From Micromonospora costi (lineage in GTDB: Bacteria > Actinomycetota > Actinomycetes > Mycobacteriales > Micromonosporaceae), in contig NZ_RBAN01000003.1 in the NCBI RefSeq assembly GCF_003626655.1, positions 434,001 to 498,000 of the forward strand: 64,000 bases of DNA, read 5' to 3'. The translations under genes were made by a program, and so were the position numbers. The first letter of the stretch is position 1. Every line of letters starts with the position of its first letter. Below are positions 7,810 through 16,549 of this stretch, piece by piece. Below the pieces are notes generated by a model. That model made no database searches. It was not told where the DNA came from and saw only the letters and a list, made by a program, of their open reading frames with translations.

Positions 7810-10374
7810 ATGACTGATACGGAGAGGACGGCCCACGCGGGCGTCCCCGACCGTCCGAGCCTGGACGGCATCGAGGACACCTGGGCACGCCGCTGGCAGG
7901 AGGAGGGCACGTACGCGTTCGACCGCTCGAAGGAGCGCTCGGACGTATACGCGATCGACACGCCTCCGCCGACCGTATCGGGCGAGCTGCACATGGGGCA
8001 CGTCTTCTCGTACACGCACACCGACACCGTGGCCCGGTTCCAGCGGATGCGCGGGCGGACGGTGTTCTACCCGATGGGCTGGGACGACAACGGCCTGCCG
8101 ACCGAGCGGCGGGTCCAGAACGTCTACGGGGTGCGGTGCGACCCGGAGCTGCCCTACGACCCGGTGTGGCGGCCGCCGGCCACCCCGGTGACCGACGAGG
8201 CGCGGAAGAATCCCACGCCGATCTCCCGGCGCAACTTCATCGAGCTGTGCGAGCGCCTCACCGTGGCCGACGAGCAGGTCTTCGAGACGCTCTGGCGGCG
8301 GCTCGGGCTGTCCGTGGACTGGTCGCTCACGTACACAACGATCGGCCGTGTCGCGCGGGCCACCAGCCAGCGGGCGTTCCTGCGCAACGTGGCGCGCGGC
8401 GAGGCGTACCAGGCGGAGGCGCCGACCCTCTGGGACGTCGGTTTCGGCACCGCCGTGGCCCAGGCGGAGCTGGAGGACCGGGAGCGCCCGGGCGCCTACC
8501 ACCGGCTGCGCTTCACCGGGGCCGGCGGGCGAGAACTGCTGATCGACACCACCCGCCCGGAGCTGTTGCCGGCCTGCGTGGCGCTGGTCCACCACCCGGA
8601 CGACGAGCGCTACGCCGATCTGGCGGGCACCATGGCCCGCAGCGCGCTGTTCGGGGTGGAGGTGCCGGTGTACGCCCACCCGCTCGCCGACCCGAGCAAG
8701 GGCACCGGGCTGGTCATGGTCTGCACGTTCGGCGACCTCAACGACGTGACCTGGTGGCGTGAGCTGCGGTTGGCCACCCGGGTCGTGATCGGCCGGGACG
8801 GCCGGCTGCTGCCGGAGGCGCCGGCCGGGGTGCCGGCCGAGCCGTACGCGGCGCTGGCGGGGCAGACGGTCAACGGTGCCCGTCGCGAGATCGTCGGGAT
8901 GCTCGCCGACGCGGGCGACCTGATCGGCGAGCCGCGGCCGATCACGCACCCGGTGAAGTTCTACGAGCGGGGCGACCGGCCGCTGGAGATCGTCTCCACC
9001 CGGCAGTGGTACCTGGGCAACGGCGGGCGCGACCAGGGCCTGCGCGAGGAGCTGTTGGCCCGCGGCCGGGAGCTGCGCTGGGTGCCGGAGTACATGCGCC
9101 ACCGCTACGAGCACTGGGTGGGCGGGTTGACCGGCGACTGGCTGGTCAGCCGGCAGCGCTACTTCGGGGTGCCGGTGCCGGTCTGGTACCGGCTCGACGA
9201 CGCTGGCGAGCCGGACTGGTCCCAGCCTCTCACGCCGGACGAGTCCGCGCTGCCGGTCGACCCGTCCACCGACCCGGCGCCCGGCTACGACGAGTCGCAG
9301 CGCGGCCGGCCCGGCGGTTTCGTCGGCGACCCGGACGTGCTGGACACGTGGGCCACGTCGTCGTTGAGCCCGCAGATCGTCGGCGGCTGGGAGACCGACC
9401 CGGACCTGTACCGCCGGGTCTTCCCCATGGACCTGCGCCCGCAGGGGCACGACATCATCCGCACCTGGCTGTTCTCCACGATCGTCCGGTCGCACCTCGA
9501 ACACGGCGTGCTGCCGTGGCGGGACGCCGAGCTGTCCGGCTGGATCCTCGATCCGGACCGGAAGAAGATGTCCAAGTCCAAGGGGAACGTGGTCACGCCG
9601 CTGGCGCTGCTGGAGCAGCACGGCTCGGACGCGGTGCGGTACTGGGCGGCGAGCGGCAAGCCGGGCATGGACCTCGCGTACGACCCGGCCCAGATCAAGA
9701 TCGGCCGCCGGCTGGCGACCAAGCTGCTCAACGCGTCGAAGTTCGCCCTCAACCTGGGTGCCGGGGAGGCGCTGCGCGCTCCCGCGACCGAACCCCTCGA
9801 CCGGGCCATGCTCGCCGAACTCTCCACGGTCGTCGCGGCCGCGACGACCGCCTTCGAGGGGTACGACCACACGGCCGCCCTGCAGGCGACCGAGGCGTTC
9901 TTCTGGCGGTTCTGCGACGACTACATCGAGCTGGTGAAGGAGCGGGCCTACGGGTCCGGCGCGGGGGCCGACTCGGCGCGGGCGGCGCTGGCCACCGCCC
10001 TCTCGGTGCAGTTGCGGCTCTTCGCCCCGGTGCTGCCGTTCGTCACCGAGGAGGTCTGGTCGTGGTGGCGGTACGGGTCGGTGCACCGCGCGCCGTGGCC
10101 GACCACGTACGAGGTGGGCCGGGCCATCGAGGGCGAGGGTGACCCGGAGCTGTTGCGGATCGCCGGGGACGCGCTCAGCCAGGTGCGCCGGGCCAAGTCG
10201 GAGCGGAAGCTCTCGATGCGGGCGGAGGTGCCGCTGGCCGAGGCACTCGGCCCGGCCGCGCAGCTGGAGAAGCTCACGTTGATCTCCGACGACCTGCGGG
10301 CCGCCGGCCGGATCGGCAAGCTCGACCTACTCCCCGACCGCACCACCGAGCTCGTCATCGCCTCCGCGTTCTAG
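7810..10374 (+). CDS. valS: Valine--tRNA ligase
   Basis: 854 aa. This class I aminoacyl-tRNA synthetase charges tRNA-Val in the cytoplasm. The ATP-binding HIGH-type motif appears as HMGH (about residues 63-66, after PPTVSGEL) and the KMSKS motif as KKMSKSKGN at about 586. The editing (CP1) domain lies between, and the C-terminal anticodon-binding domain follows. The ATG at 7810 follows AGG; an in-frame GTG at 7774 lies further upstream and is not supported by a ribosome-binding site. Single-gene unit followed by a hairpin terminator. No T-box is visible upstream. Confidence 0.95.
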   Translation: MTDTERTAHAGVPDRPSLDGIEDTWARRWQEEGTYAFDRSKERSDVYAIDTPPPTVSGELHMGHVFSYTHTDTVARFQRMRGRTVFYPMGWDDNGLPTERRVQNVYGVRCDPELPYDPVWRPPATPVTDEARKNPTPISRRNFIELCERLTVADEQVFETLWRRLGLSVDWSLTYTTIGRVARATSQRAFLRNVARGEAYQAEAPTLWDVGFGTAVAQAELEDRERPGAYHRLRFTGAGGRELLIDTTRPELLPACVALVHHPDDERYADLAGTMARSALFGVEVPVYAHPLADPSKGTGLVMVCTFGDLNDVTWWRELRLATRVVIGRDGRLLPEAPAGVPAEPYAALAGQTVNGARREIVGMLADAGDLIGEPRPITHPVKFYERGDRPLEIVSTRQWYLGNGGRDQGLREELLARGRELRWVPEYMRHRYEHWVGGLTGDWLVSRQRYFGVPVPVWYRLDDAGEPDWSQPLTPDESALPVDPSTDPAPGYDESQRGRPGGFVGDPDVLDTWATSSLSPQIVGGWETDPDLYRRVFPMDLRPQGHDIIRTWLFSTIVRSHLEHGVLPWRDAELSGWILDPDRKKMSKSKGNVVTPLALLEQHGSDAVRYWAASGKPGMDLAYDPAQIKIGRRLATKLLNASKFALNLGAGEALRAPATEPLDRAMLAELSTVVAAATTAFEGYDHTAALQATEAFFWRFCDDYIELVKERAYGSGAGADSARAALATALSVQLRLFAPVLPFVTEEVWSWWRYGSVHRAPWPTTYEVGRAIEGEGDPELLRIAGDALSQVRRAKSERKLSMRAEVPLAEALGPAAQLEKLTLISDDLRAAGRIGKLDLLPDRTTELVIASAF

Positions 10375-10383
10375 CGACGCCCG

Positions 10384-10417
10384 ACCGGGGGCGCGCCCGG
10401 CGGGGCGGGCCCCCGGT
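10384..10417. terminator. GC-rich hairpin between valS and a convergent membrane-protein gene
   Basis: ACCGGGGGC at 10384-10392 pairs with GCCCCCGGT at 10409-10417; the bases between can fold further. There is no T-tract. It probably serves both valS (+) and the convergent gene (-). Confidence 0.5.
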
Positions 10418-10444
10418 GAGGGCCGGCCCCGGCGGGGCGCGCGT

Positions 10445-11068
10445 TCACCAGCCGCGCAGGAAGCGCAGCCCGAGCAGGAACGAGACCACGGACGGGCCGA
10501 CCAGCAGGGTGATGGCCTGGAGCCGGTACGGCATCCGGTGCCGGATCAGCTCGGCCGCGTTCCCGGCGACGATCACGCCGGCCAGCATGAGGAAGGCGCC
10601 CCACCAGCCGGTGTCGCCGAAGTCGACAACGCCGGCGCGGATCAGCTGGAACGTCGCCCCCAGCAGCGCGCCCGTCAACGCCAGCAGGGCCACCGCCCGG
10701 TGCAGCCCCCGCGCGAGCGGGTGCGCCGGCCGCCACACGTACGTGCCGGCGACCGCCAGGCACGGCACGATGATCATGACAGGCCAGCCCCGACCCATCA
10801 CGCCGAACATCAGCAGCGCGCCGGTGGCGAAGACCAGGGCGCCCGCGCAGACGACCACGTACCCGGCGAACGCCAGGCCGCCGCCCCGGGCCAGCATCGG
10901 CCCTCCGCTGGCGGCGATCAGCGCGCCGGGGATCAGCACGAACCCGGCCCACCAGTGGAAGTGGCCGCTGCCCTGGGCGACCGTGCTGGTGACCGCGGCG
11001 GCCAGTCCGGCCACCGCGAGGCTCACCAGCCAGTGTCGTGCGCCGCCCGTGTACGGCTGGCGCGCCAT
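10445..11068 (-). CDS. Conserved integral membrane protein of unknown function
   Basis: 207 aa from ATG 11068. It contains about six or seven hydrophobic segments, e.g. SLAVAGLAAAVTSTVA, AGFVLIPGALIAA and ALLALTGALLGA, with short Arg/His-rich loops and no soluble domain. I do not recognise a family. The frame stays open to 11200, and GTG 11092 or ATG 11128 are alternative starts. It follows the ABC-2 permease gene by about 150 bp in the same direction and may be the last gene of that operon. Confidence 0.65.
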   Translation of the reverse strand: MARQPYTGGARHWLVSLAVAGLAAAVTSTVAQGSGHFHWWAGFVLIPGALIAASGGPMLARGGGLAFAGYVVVCAGALVFATGALLMFGVMGRGWPVMIIVPCLAVAGTYVWRPAHPLARGLHRAVALLALTGALLGATFQLIRAGVVDFGDTGWWGAFLMLAGVIVAGNAAELIRHRMPYRLQAITLLVGPSVVSFLLGLRFLRGW

Positions 11069-11216
11069 GATCTGTCCCGCTTCCGCACTCACGTGTCCAG
11101 CCTCGCCGACCTCGGGGGGCCGGTCCATCCGGCCAGCCCTACCATCTGCGCTCCTGCTGGCGGTGCCCCCTTGCCGCCGACGGCGACGCGGGGGCACCAA
11201 CGCAGGCCCATCGGCC

Positions 11217-11927
11217 TCAGCTCGTCTCGCCCGCCACGCTGAACGAGCGCAGCCGGTCGATCGCCAGCACGGTGAAGCCGACGCTCACGAGGGCGGTCAT
11301 CACGGCCGCCACCGGGACGGAGACGCTGGTTTCCAGCAGCCCGGTCGGCGCCAGCCGGTCGGCGAGGGCGATCACGTACTGCTGGATGGAGAGCACCTTC
11401 GTGCCGCTCACGAAGTTGCCGAGCAGCCCCTCCCAGATCAGCACGTAGACCAGGCCGAGCAGCACCGGTCGCCGGGTGAGCAGGCTGAGCGCCAGGAACA
11501 GCGCCGAGTACGCCAGCGCGCCGAGGCACGCGGCGGCGGCGAGCGCCAGGCCGAGGCGTACCGAATCGGCCAGCACGCCCGCGACGTAGAGCGGCACGGC
11601 GACGGTGGCCGCCGTGACGCCGGTCGCGACCGCGAGCTTCGGCAGCACGATCTGCCAGCGCGGCAGCGGCTTCGTGAGGATGTGCACCACGGTGCCGTCG
11701 TCGATCTCGGCACCGAGCACGCCGGTGCCGACGATCAGCGCCACCACCGGCAGCACCACGGCGAGCCCGAGCCCGACCAGCACCGGCGGCCCCCACTCGC
11801 CCGGGTCGACCCCGAAAGAGCGGGAGAGCACGGCGAGCAGCACCAGCACCACCGGCAGCGGGAAGAGCAGCAGGAACCGGCGACGGCCGAAGAGGCCCCG
11901 CGCGGTGATCCAGGAAACGGTCGACAT
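11217..11927 (-). CDS. ABC-2 type transporter permease
   Basis: 236 aa with about six membrane segments. After the first helix comes the ABC-2 pattern GAEIDDGTVVHILTKPLPRW, where the membrane protein contacts its ATPase. It starts one base after the stop of the ATPase gene 11929-12888, so the two are coupled. Probably the membrane partner of that ATPase; cargo unknown. Confidence 0.85.
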   Translation of the reverse strand: MSTVSWITARGLFGRRRFLLLFPLPVVLVLLAVLSRSFGVDPGEWGPPVLVGLGLAVVLPVVALIVGTGVLGAEIDDGTVVHILTKPLPRWQIVLPKLAVATGVTAATVAVPLYVAGVLADSVRLGLALAAAACLGALAYSALFLALSLLTRRPVLLGLVYVLIWEGLLGNFVSGTKVLSIQQYVIALADRLAPTGLLETSVSVPVAAVMTALVSVGFTVLAIDRLRSFSVAGETS

Positions 11928-11928
11928 G

Positions 11929-12888
11929 TCAGGCCTCCACCAGGTAGGAGAAGACGCTCTCCAGGGACTCGTCCTCGGGCACCAGCTGCCGGACGCGGAT
12001 GCCCTTCGCGAGGGCGATCCGGGGCAGCGCCCGGGTGAAGGCGCCGTAGTCGCCGGCCCGCACGGTGAGCCCCGTGCGTGCCAGCTCCACGCCGGTCACC
12101 GACGGCTCGGCCATCAGCGCGACGGCGAGGGCCCGGTCGTCGGTGGAACGCACCGCGAAGACGTGCGGCCGGTTGGTCATCAGCCGGCGGATCGTCCGGA
12201 AGTCGCCGGAGGCGGCGAGCCGGCCGGCCACCATCACCTGGACGGTGCCGGAGACCTGCTCGACCTCCTCCAGGATGTGCGAGCTGAACAGGATGGTGCG
12301 GCCGGCGTCGCCGAGACGGTGCAGCAGGTCCATCATGTGCAGCCGCTGGCGCGGGTCCATGCCGTTGAACGGCTCGTCGAGCAGCAGCACCTGCGGGTCG
12401 TGCACCAGCGCCGCGGCCACCCGCGCCCGCTGGCGCATGCCCTTGGAGTACGTGCCGATCCGCCGGTCCTGCGCGCTCTCCATCTCGACGAGGGCGATGG
12501 CCCGGCGCGCCGCCTCCTGCGGATCCGGCAGCCGGTGCAGCTTCGCGCTCGCCAGCACGAACTCGTACGCGCTGAGGAACGAGTGCACCGCCTCCCGCTC
12601 GCTGACCAGCCCGAGCCGGCGGTAGACGTCGGGGTTGCGCCAGGTCGGCGCCCCGTCGAGCGTCACCGCGCCCCGCGAGGGGGCCAGGAAACCGGCCATC
12701 ATGTGCAGAAGCGTGGTCTTGCCCGCGCCGTTCGGGCCGAGCAGCCCCGTGACTCCCGGGCCGAGCCGCATGCTCACGTCGTTGACGGCGACCACGTTGC
12801 CGTACCAGCGGGAGACGCCGGCGAGGTCCAGCGTGCTGGCGGTCTCGGTGGCGGCCCCCGCCCGGGGGGCGGCGCTCGTCGTGGTCAT
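11929..12888 (-). CDS. ABC transporter ATP-binding protein (ABC-2 system)
   Basis: 319 aa. Walker A GPNGAGKTT, signature YSKGM, Walker B LLLDEPFNGMD and H-loop SSHIL are all intact. The C-terminal extension of about 90 residues (MAEPSVTGVEL onward) is usual for ABC-2 ATPases of the CcmA class. The ATG overlaps the stop of the upstream permease (ATGA, 12885-12888). The longer open frame to 13620 is only the shadow of the permease gene. Confidence 0.9.
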   Translation of the reverse strand: MTTTSAAPRAGAATETASTLDLAGVSRWYGNVVAVNDVSMRLGPGVTGLLGPNGAGKTTLLHMMAGFLAPSRGAVTLDGAPTWRNPDVYRRLGLVSEREAVHSFLSAYEFVLASAKLHRLPDPQEAARRAIALVEMESAQDRRIGTYSKGMRQRARVAAALVHDPQVLLLDEPFNGMDPRQRLHMMDLLHRLGDAGRTILFSSHILEEVEQVSGTVQVMVAGRLAASGDFRTIRRLMTNRPHVFAVRSTDDRALAVALMAEPSVTGVELARTGLTVRAGDYGAFTRALPRIALAKGIRVRQLVPEDESLESVFSYLVEA

Positions 12889-13772
12889 CGGGTGGCCACC
12901 TTCCGGTACCGGGCCAGCAGCAGGGCGACGCAGCCGGCGACGAGGAGGACGGCGGCGGCCGCGTAGACCGGACCGAAGTCGCCGATCAGCGAGTGGGCGG
13001 CCCCACCGTTCTCGGTGACCAGGAGGTCGCCGAGGGACCAGACCCCGACGCCCTGCACGAGCGTGGACGGCGAGGCGAGCCCGGCCAGCTCGTTGAGCGT
13101 CCGGGACGGCATGATCGACAGGGTCCCGACGATCGGGGTGGTCATGAGGAACACGGCCACGACACCGCCGGCCGCGAAGGCCCGCTTGCCGGTCAGCGAG
13201 GCGACCAGCAGGCCCACCGACGCGAAGACCGCCGCCCAGAGCCCCGCGTAGAGCAGGCCGGGCAGCAGGTCGAGCAGCTCGTTCCAGACCCCGGTCAGGC
13301 CGTCGTCCGTGGTGAACGCGGCGCCGAGGAACATCACTATCTGCGGCCCGCCGAGCAGCAGCCACAGCGCGGTGGCGAGCGCGAGGAGCTTGGCCAGCGG
13401 GTAGTCCGAGCGGGGCAGCGGACGGGAGAAGTAGAGCGGCAGCACCCCGCTGCGCAGATCCCGGGAGACCAGCTCGGGGGCGACCACCGCGACGAAGAAG
13501 ATGACGAGCCAGCTCATGTTGTCGGCGAACTGCGCGTACGTCATCACCACCTCGCCGATCTGGCTGCGTACGGCGGTGACGCCCGCGGCGACCACCGTCA
13601 CGATGCCGACCACCAGCCACGGGAAGATCTTGGCCTTGGCGCTGCGGCCCAGCCCGAACGCGGTGCGCAACCCGTGCAGGTAGAGCGCGCCGAAGACGTG
13701 CCGGCGGCCCAGCAGCGGGCCGGTGTAGCGCTGGTAGCCGATGTCGTGGATGACACCGGTCGGCTCAGGCAT
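12885..13772 (-). CDS. ABC-2 type transporter permease
   Basis: 295 aa. An N-terminal cytoplasmic segment (VIHDIGYQRYTGPLLGRRH) is followed by about six helices. SRDLRSGVLPLYFSRPLPRSDYPLAK is the characteristic coupling region of ABC-2 permeases. It overlaps the upstream ATPase gene by eight bases and the downstream ATPase gene by four. The operon thus has two ATPase/permease pairs and could encode one heteromeric exporter or two related ones. Confidence 0.88.
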   Translation of the reverse strand: MPEPTGVIHDIGYQRYTGPLLGRRHVFGALYLHGLRTAFGLGRSAKAKIFPWLVVGIVTVVAAGVTAVRSQIGEVVMTYAQFADNMSWLVIFFVAVVAPELVSRDLRSGVLPLYFSRPLPRSDYPLAKLLALATALWLLLGGPQIVMFLGAAFTTDDGLTGVWNELLDLLPGLLYAGLWAAVFASVGLLVASLTGKRAFAAGGVVAVFLMTTPIVGTLSIMPSRTLNELAGLASPSTLVQGVGVWSLGDLLVTENGGAAHSLIGDFGPVYAAAAVLLVAGCVALLLARYRKVATR

Positions 13773-14679
13773 GGCTGGGCTCCCTCGTGGCGAACAGCTC
13801 GGCCACCCGGTGCCGCCGCTGGTCCAGCCGGTGCAACGGCAGGTCCAGCTCGGCGACCGCGCCGAGGATCAGGTCGTAGGTGGCGTCGTCGGCCAGCTCG
13901 ACGAGCAGCAGCCGCCCGTCCCGGCGGACCGGCAGCTGGAGCGCGGCGAGCCGGGCGGACAGCTCCTCGGTGCCCTCGCTGACCTCGACGGCGAGCACGT
14001 CGGTGGCCGAGGTCATGGCCGAGATGTGGTCGGCCCGCAGCAGGCGGCCGCCGTCGATGGCGACGAGGGTGTCGCAGATCCGCTCCACCTCGCCGAGCAG
14101 GTGTGAACACACCAGAACCGAGATGCCGAACTCGGTGCCGATCCGGTGCACCAGGGCCAGCATGGCGTCGCGGCCGGCCGGGTCGAGACCGTTGGTCGGC
14201 TCGTCGAGCAGCAGCAGGTCCGGGTCGTGGACCAGCGCCTGGGCGAGCTTCACCCGCTGCTTCATGCCGGTCGAGTAGCCGCCGACCGGGCGGTAGCGCT
14301 CCTCGTAGAGGCCCACGTGCCGCAGCGCCTCGGAGGCCCGCTCGCGGGCGACCGTACGGGGCAGCCCGCTGATCCGGCCGAGGTGCGTCACCAGCTCGGC
14401 GGCCGTGAGGTCCGGCGGCAGCGCGTCGTGCTCGGGCATGTAGCCGACCCGGGCCCGTACGGCGGCGGAGTCGGTGGTCGGGTCCAGGCCGAGCACCCGG
14501 ACCCGCCCGCTGGTCGGGGCGAGCAGGCCGAGCAGGATCTTGATCAAAGTCGACTTGCCGGCGCCGTTCGCGCCGACCAGCCCGATGATCCCCGGCTCGA
14601 CCGCGACGGTGAGGTCGGCCAACGCCCTGACCCCACCTCCGTACGTCTTGGTCAGCGACTCGGTCGCGATGAGTGTCAC
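13765..14679 (-). CDS. ABC transporter ATP-binding protein (ABC-2 system), first gene of operon
   Basis: 304 aa. Walker A GANGAGKST, signature YSTGM, Walker B LLLDEPTNGLDP and H-loop CSHLL are intact. It leads a leftward operon of ATPase, permease, ATPase, permease with overlapping or abutting genes. The C-terminal region about 220-304 is the usual variable extension. The 206 bp up to the divergent glycosyltransferase gene should hold both promoters; no convincing -35/-10 pair was found there. Confidence 0.9.
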   Translation of the reverse strand: MTLIATESLTKTYGGGVRALADLTVAVEPGIIGLVGANGAGKSTLIKILLGLLAPTSGRVRVLGLDPTTDSAAVRARVGYMPEHDALPPDLTAAELVTHLGRISGLPRTVARERASEALRHVGLYEERYRPVGGYSTGMKQRVKLAQALVHDPDLLLLDEPTNGLDPAGRDAMLALVHRIGTEFGISVLVCSHLLGEVERICDTLVAIDGGRLLRADHISAMTSATDVLAVEVSEGTEELSARLAALQLPVRRDGRLLLVELADDATYDLILGAVAELDLPLHRLDQRRHRVAELFATREPSHA

Positions 14680-14885
14680 GCCGCCCAGCGTAGGCAGCCG
14701 ACGCCCCTCGTGGGGCCAGCGCCGCCCCCGACGCTCCCCTGATCCTCGCCGGAGCGGCCCCTAGGGATCGACGTCGAACCGCGGGTTCCGCCGACGACCC
14801 GCGACCCTCACAATGGAGCGGTTCATCGCCGCCCGCGGATGGCACGACCACCGCGGGCGGTGACCTACGCCGATCGGGAGAGAAG

Positions 14886-16433
14886 ATGACCGGCGACACG
14901 AGCGCCCCTCCGAAGGTGAGCGTGGTGGTGCCCGCGTACAACTGCGGGCCACGGATCGGGCGACTCGTCGACTCGCTGCTCAAGCAGTCGCTGCCGGCCG
15001 CGCAGTTCGAGGCCGTCTTCGTCGACGACGGCTCGACCGACGACACGGGCGCCCGCCTCGACGCGCTCGCCGCCGCCCACCCGCACCTCCGGGTCGTGCA
15101 CATCGAGAACTCGGGCTGGCCGTCGCGGCCGCGCAACGTGGGCGTCGCGCACGCCCTCGGCGAGTACGTGATGTTCGTCGACGACGACGACTGGCTCGGC
15201 GTCGAGGCCCTGGAGCGGCTGTACGACACGGCCACGACGCACCACGCCGACGTGGTGATCGGCCGGATGGCCGGGCACGGTCGGGGGGTGCCGCGCGAGC
15301 TGTTCCGGCGCAACCGGTTCGACGCCACGCTGGAGAACGCCCCGCTGATCGACAGCCTCACGTGCCACAAGATGTTCCGGCGGGCGTTCCTCGACGAGCA
15401 CGAGCTGCGGTTCCCGGAGGGGTGGCCGCGGCGCCTGGAGGACCACCGCATGGTGGTGCGGGCGTACCTGCTGTCGAAGCGGACGTGCGTGCTGTCGGAC
15501 TACACCTGCTACCACCACACCCGCCGGGACGACGGTGGCGGCGTGACTGCCGTCGAGATGGACCCCGCCGAGTACTACGCGGCCCTGCGTGAGGCGCTGG
15601 ACGTCGTCGACGCGCACGTGGAGCCCGGCCGGCTGCGGGACCGGCTGCACCGCCGCTGGCTGCGCAACGAGATGCTCAACCGGCTACGGGGCCGGCGGAT
15701 GCTGGAGGCGTCGCCGCAGTGGGTGGCGCAGGTCGCCGCCGAGGTCCGCGACATCATCCGGGAGCGGTTCGCTCCGGGGGTGGCCGGCGGGCTGCCGCCG
15801 ATGCTGCGCATCCTCGCCCACCTCGCCGCCGAGGACCGGCTTTCGGACCTGCGGCGTTTCGCCCGGTGGGAGGCGGCGTTGCACGCGACCGCGCGGGTGG
15901 AGCGGTACGAACTCTCCGGTACGACGCTGACGCTCGCGGTCCACGCCTGGCTCGAGTCCGGCCGGCGGCCGGTCCGCGTCAGCCTGGAGGGCGACCGGGA
16001 CCTGCTGCTGCCGCCGGTCGACGGCATCGCCCCGGAGCTGCGCGACGTGACGAAGGCGCTGCGCAGCGGCCGGCTGGACGTGGTGGCCCGTCACGTGGAG
16101 ACCAACGAGGAGGTCTTCCTGCCCGTGGAGTTCACGGTCGAGCGCGTGGCCGGGCCGGACGGCACGGGTCACGCCGTCCACCGGGCGACCATGACGGTCG
16201 ACGTCTCGACGGTCAACGGCGGCCGCACCGCCGGGACGTGGCGGCTCAAGACGCGGCTCACCAGCATGGGCTGGATGCTGGACGCCCTGCTGCCGCTGGT
16301 GGTGCACTGCGCCGCCGACGGGGCGCCGCCGCGCGTGCTGGAGGACTCGTTCCTCACCCGGCTCAAGCGGTCGGTCCGACAGCGGGTGCCGGACGACCTG
16401 GTCGCGCTCGCCAAGGGCGGCCGGCGCGGCTGA
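14886..16433 (+). CDS. Family 2 glycosyltransferase
   Basis: 515 aa. The N-terminal GT-A fold starts with VSVVVPAYNCG (about residue 11), then VDDGSTDD (about 46-53) and the metal-binding acidic motif VDDDDW (about 97-102), and LEDHRMVVR as the likely catalytic-base region. About 250 further residues form a second domain resembling those of CDP-glycerol/teichoic-acid-type enzymes, but this is not certain. No membrane segment is visible, so it is probably cytoplasmic or peripheral. It may add sugars to a cell-wall polymer or glycolipid. It precedes the APS-kinase fusion by 116 bp in the same direction. Confidence 0.88.
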   Translation: MTGDTSAPPKVSVVVPAYNCGPRIGRLVDSLLKQSLPAAQFEAVFVDDGSTDDTGARLDALAAAHPHLRVVHIENSGWPSRPRNVGVAHALGEYVMFVDDDDWLGVEALERLYDTATTHHADVVIGRMAGHGRGVPRELFRRNRFDATLENAPLIDSLTCHKMFRRAFLDEHELRFPEGWPRRLEDHRMVVRAYLLSKRTCVLSDYTCYHHTRRDDGGGVTAVEMDPAEYYAALREALDVVDAHVEPGRLRDRLHRRWLRNEMLNRLRGRRMLEASPQWVAQVAAEVRDIIRERFAPGVAGGLPPMLRILAHLAAEDRLSDLRRFARWEAALHATARVERYELSGTTLTLAVHAWLESGRRPVRVSLEGDRDLLLPPVDGIAPELRDVTKALRSGRLDVVARHVETNEEVFLPVEFTVERVAGPDGTGHAVHRATMTVDVSTVNGGRTAGTWRLKTRLTSMGWMLDALLPLVVHCAADGAPPRVLEDSFLTRLKRSVRQRVPDDLVALAKGGRRG

Positions 16434-16549
16434 CCCGTGCGCACCGGAATGGACCGACCGGCAGCGCCGGGCGGCGGGGTGGAGTGGCACCCTCGACCGA
16501 TCGGCGGTCGACTGAGAAACTGTGTGCCGGCCAGCGAGTGGGGGGTGTG

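Noticed and set aside
7754..7888. Upstream extension of the nitroreductase
   Set aside because: The extra residues are low-complexity and overlap the valS start. The domain begins normally at ATG 7753.
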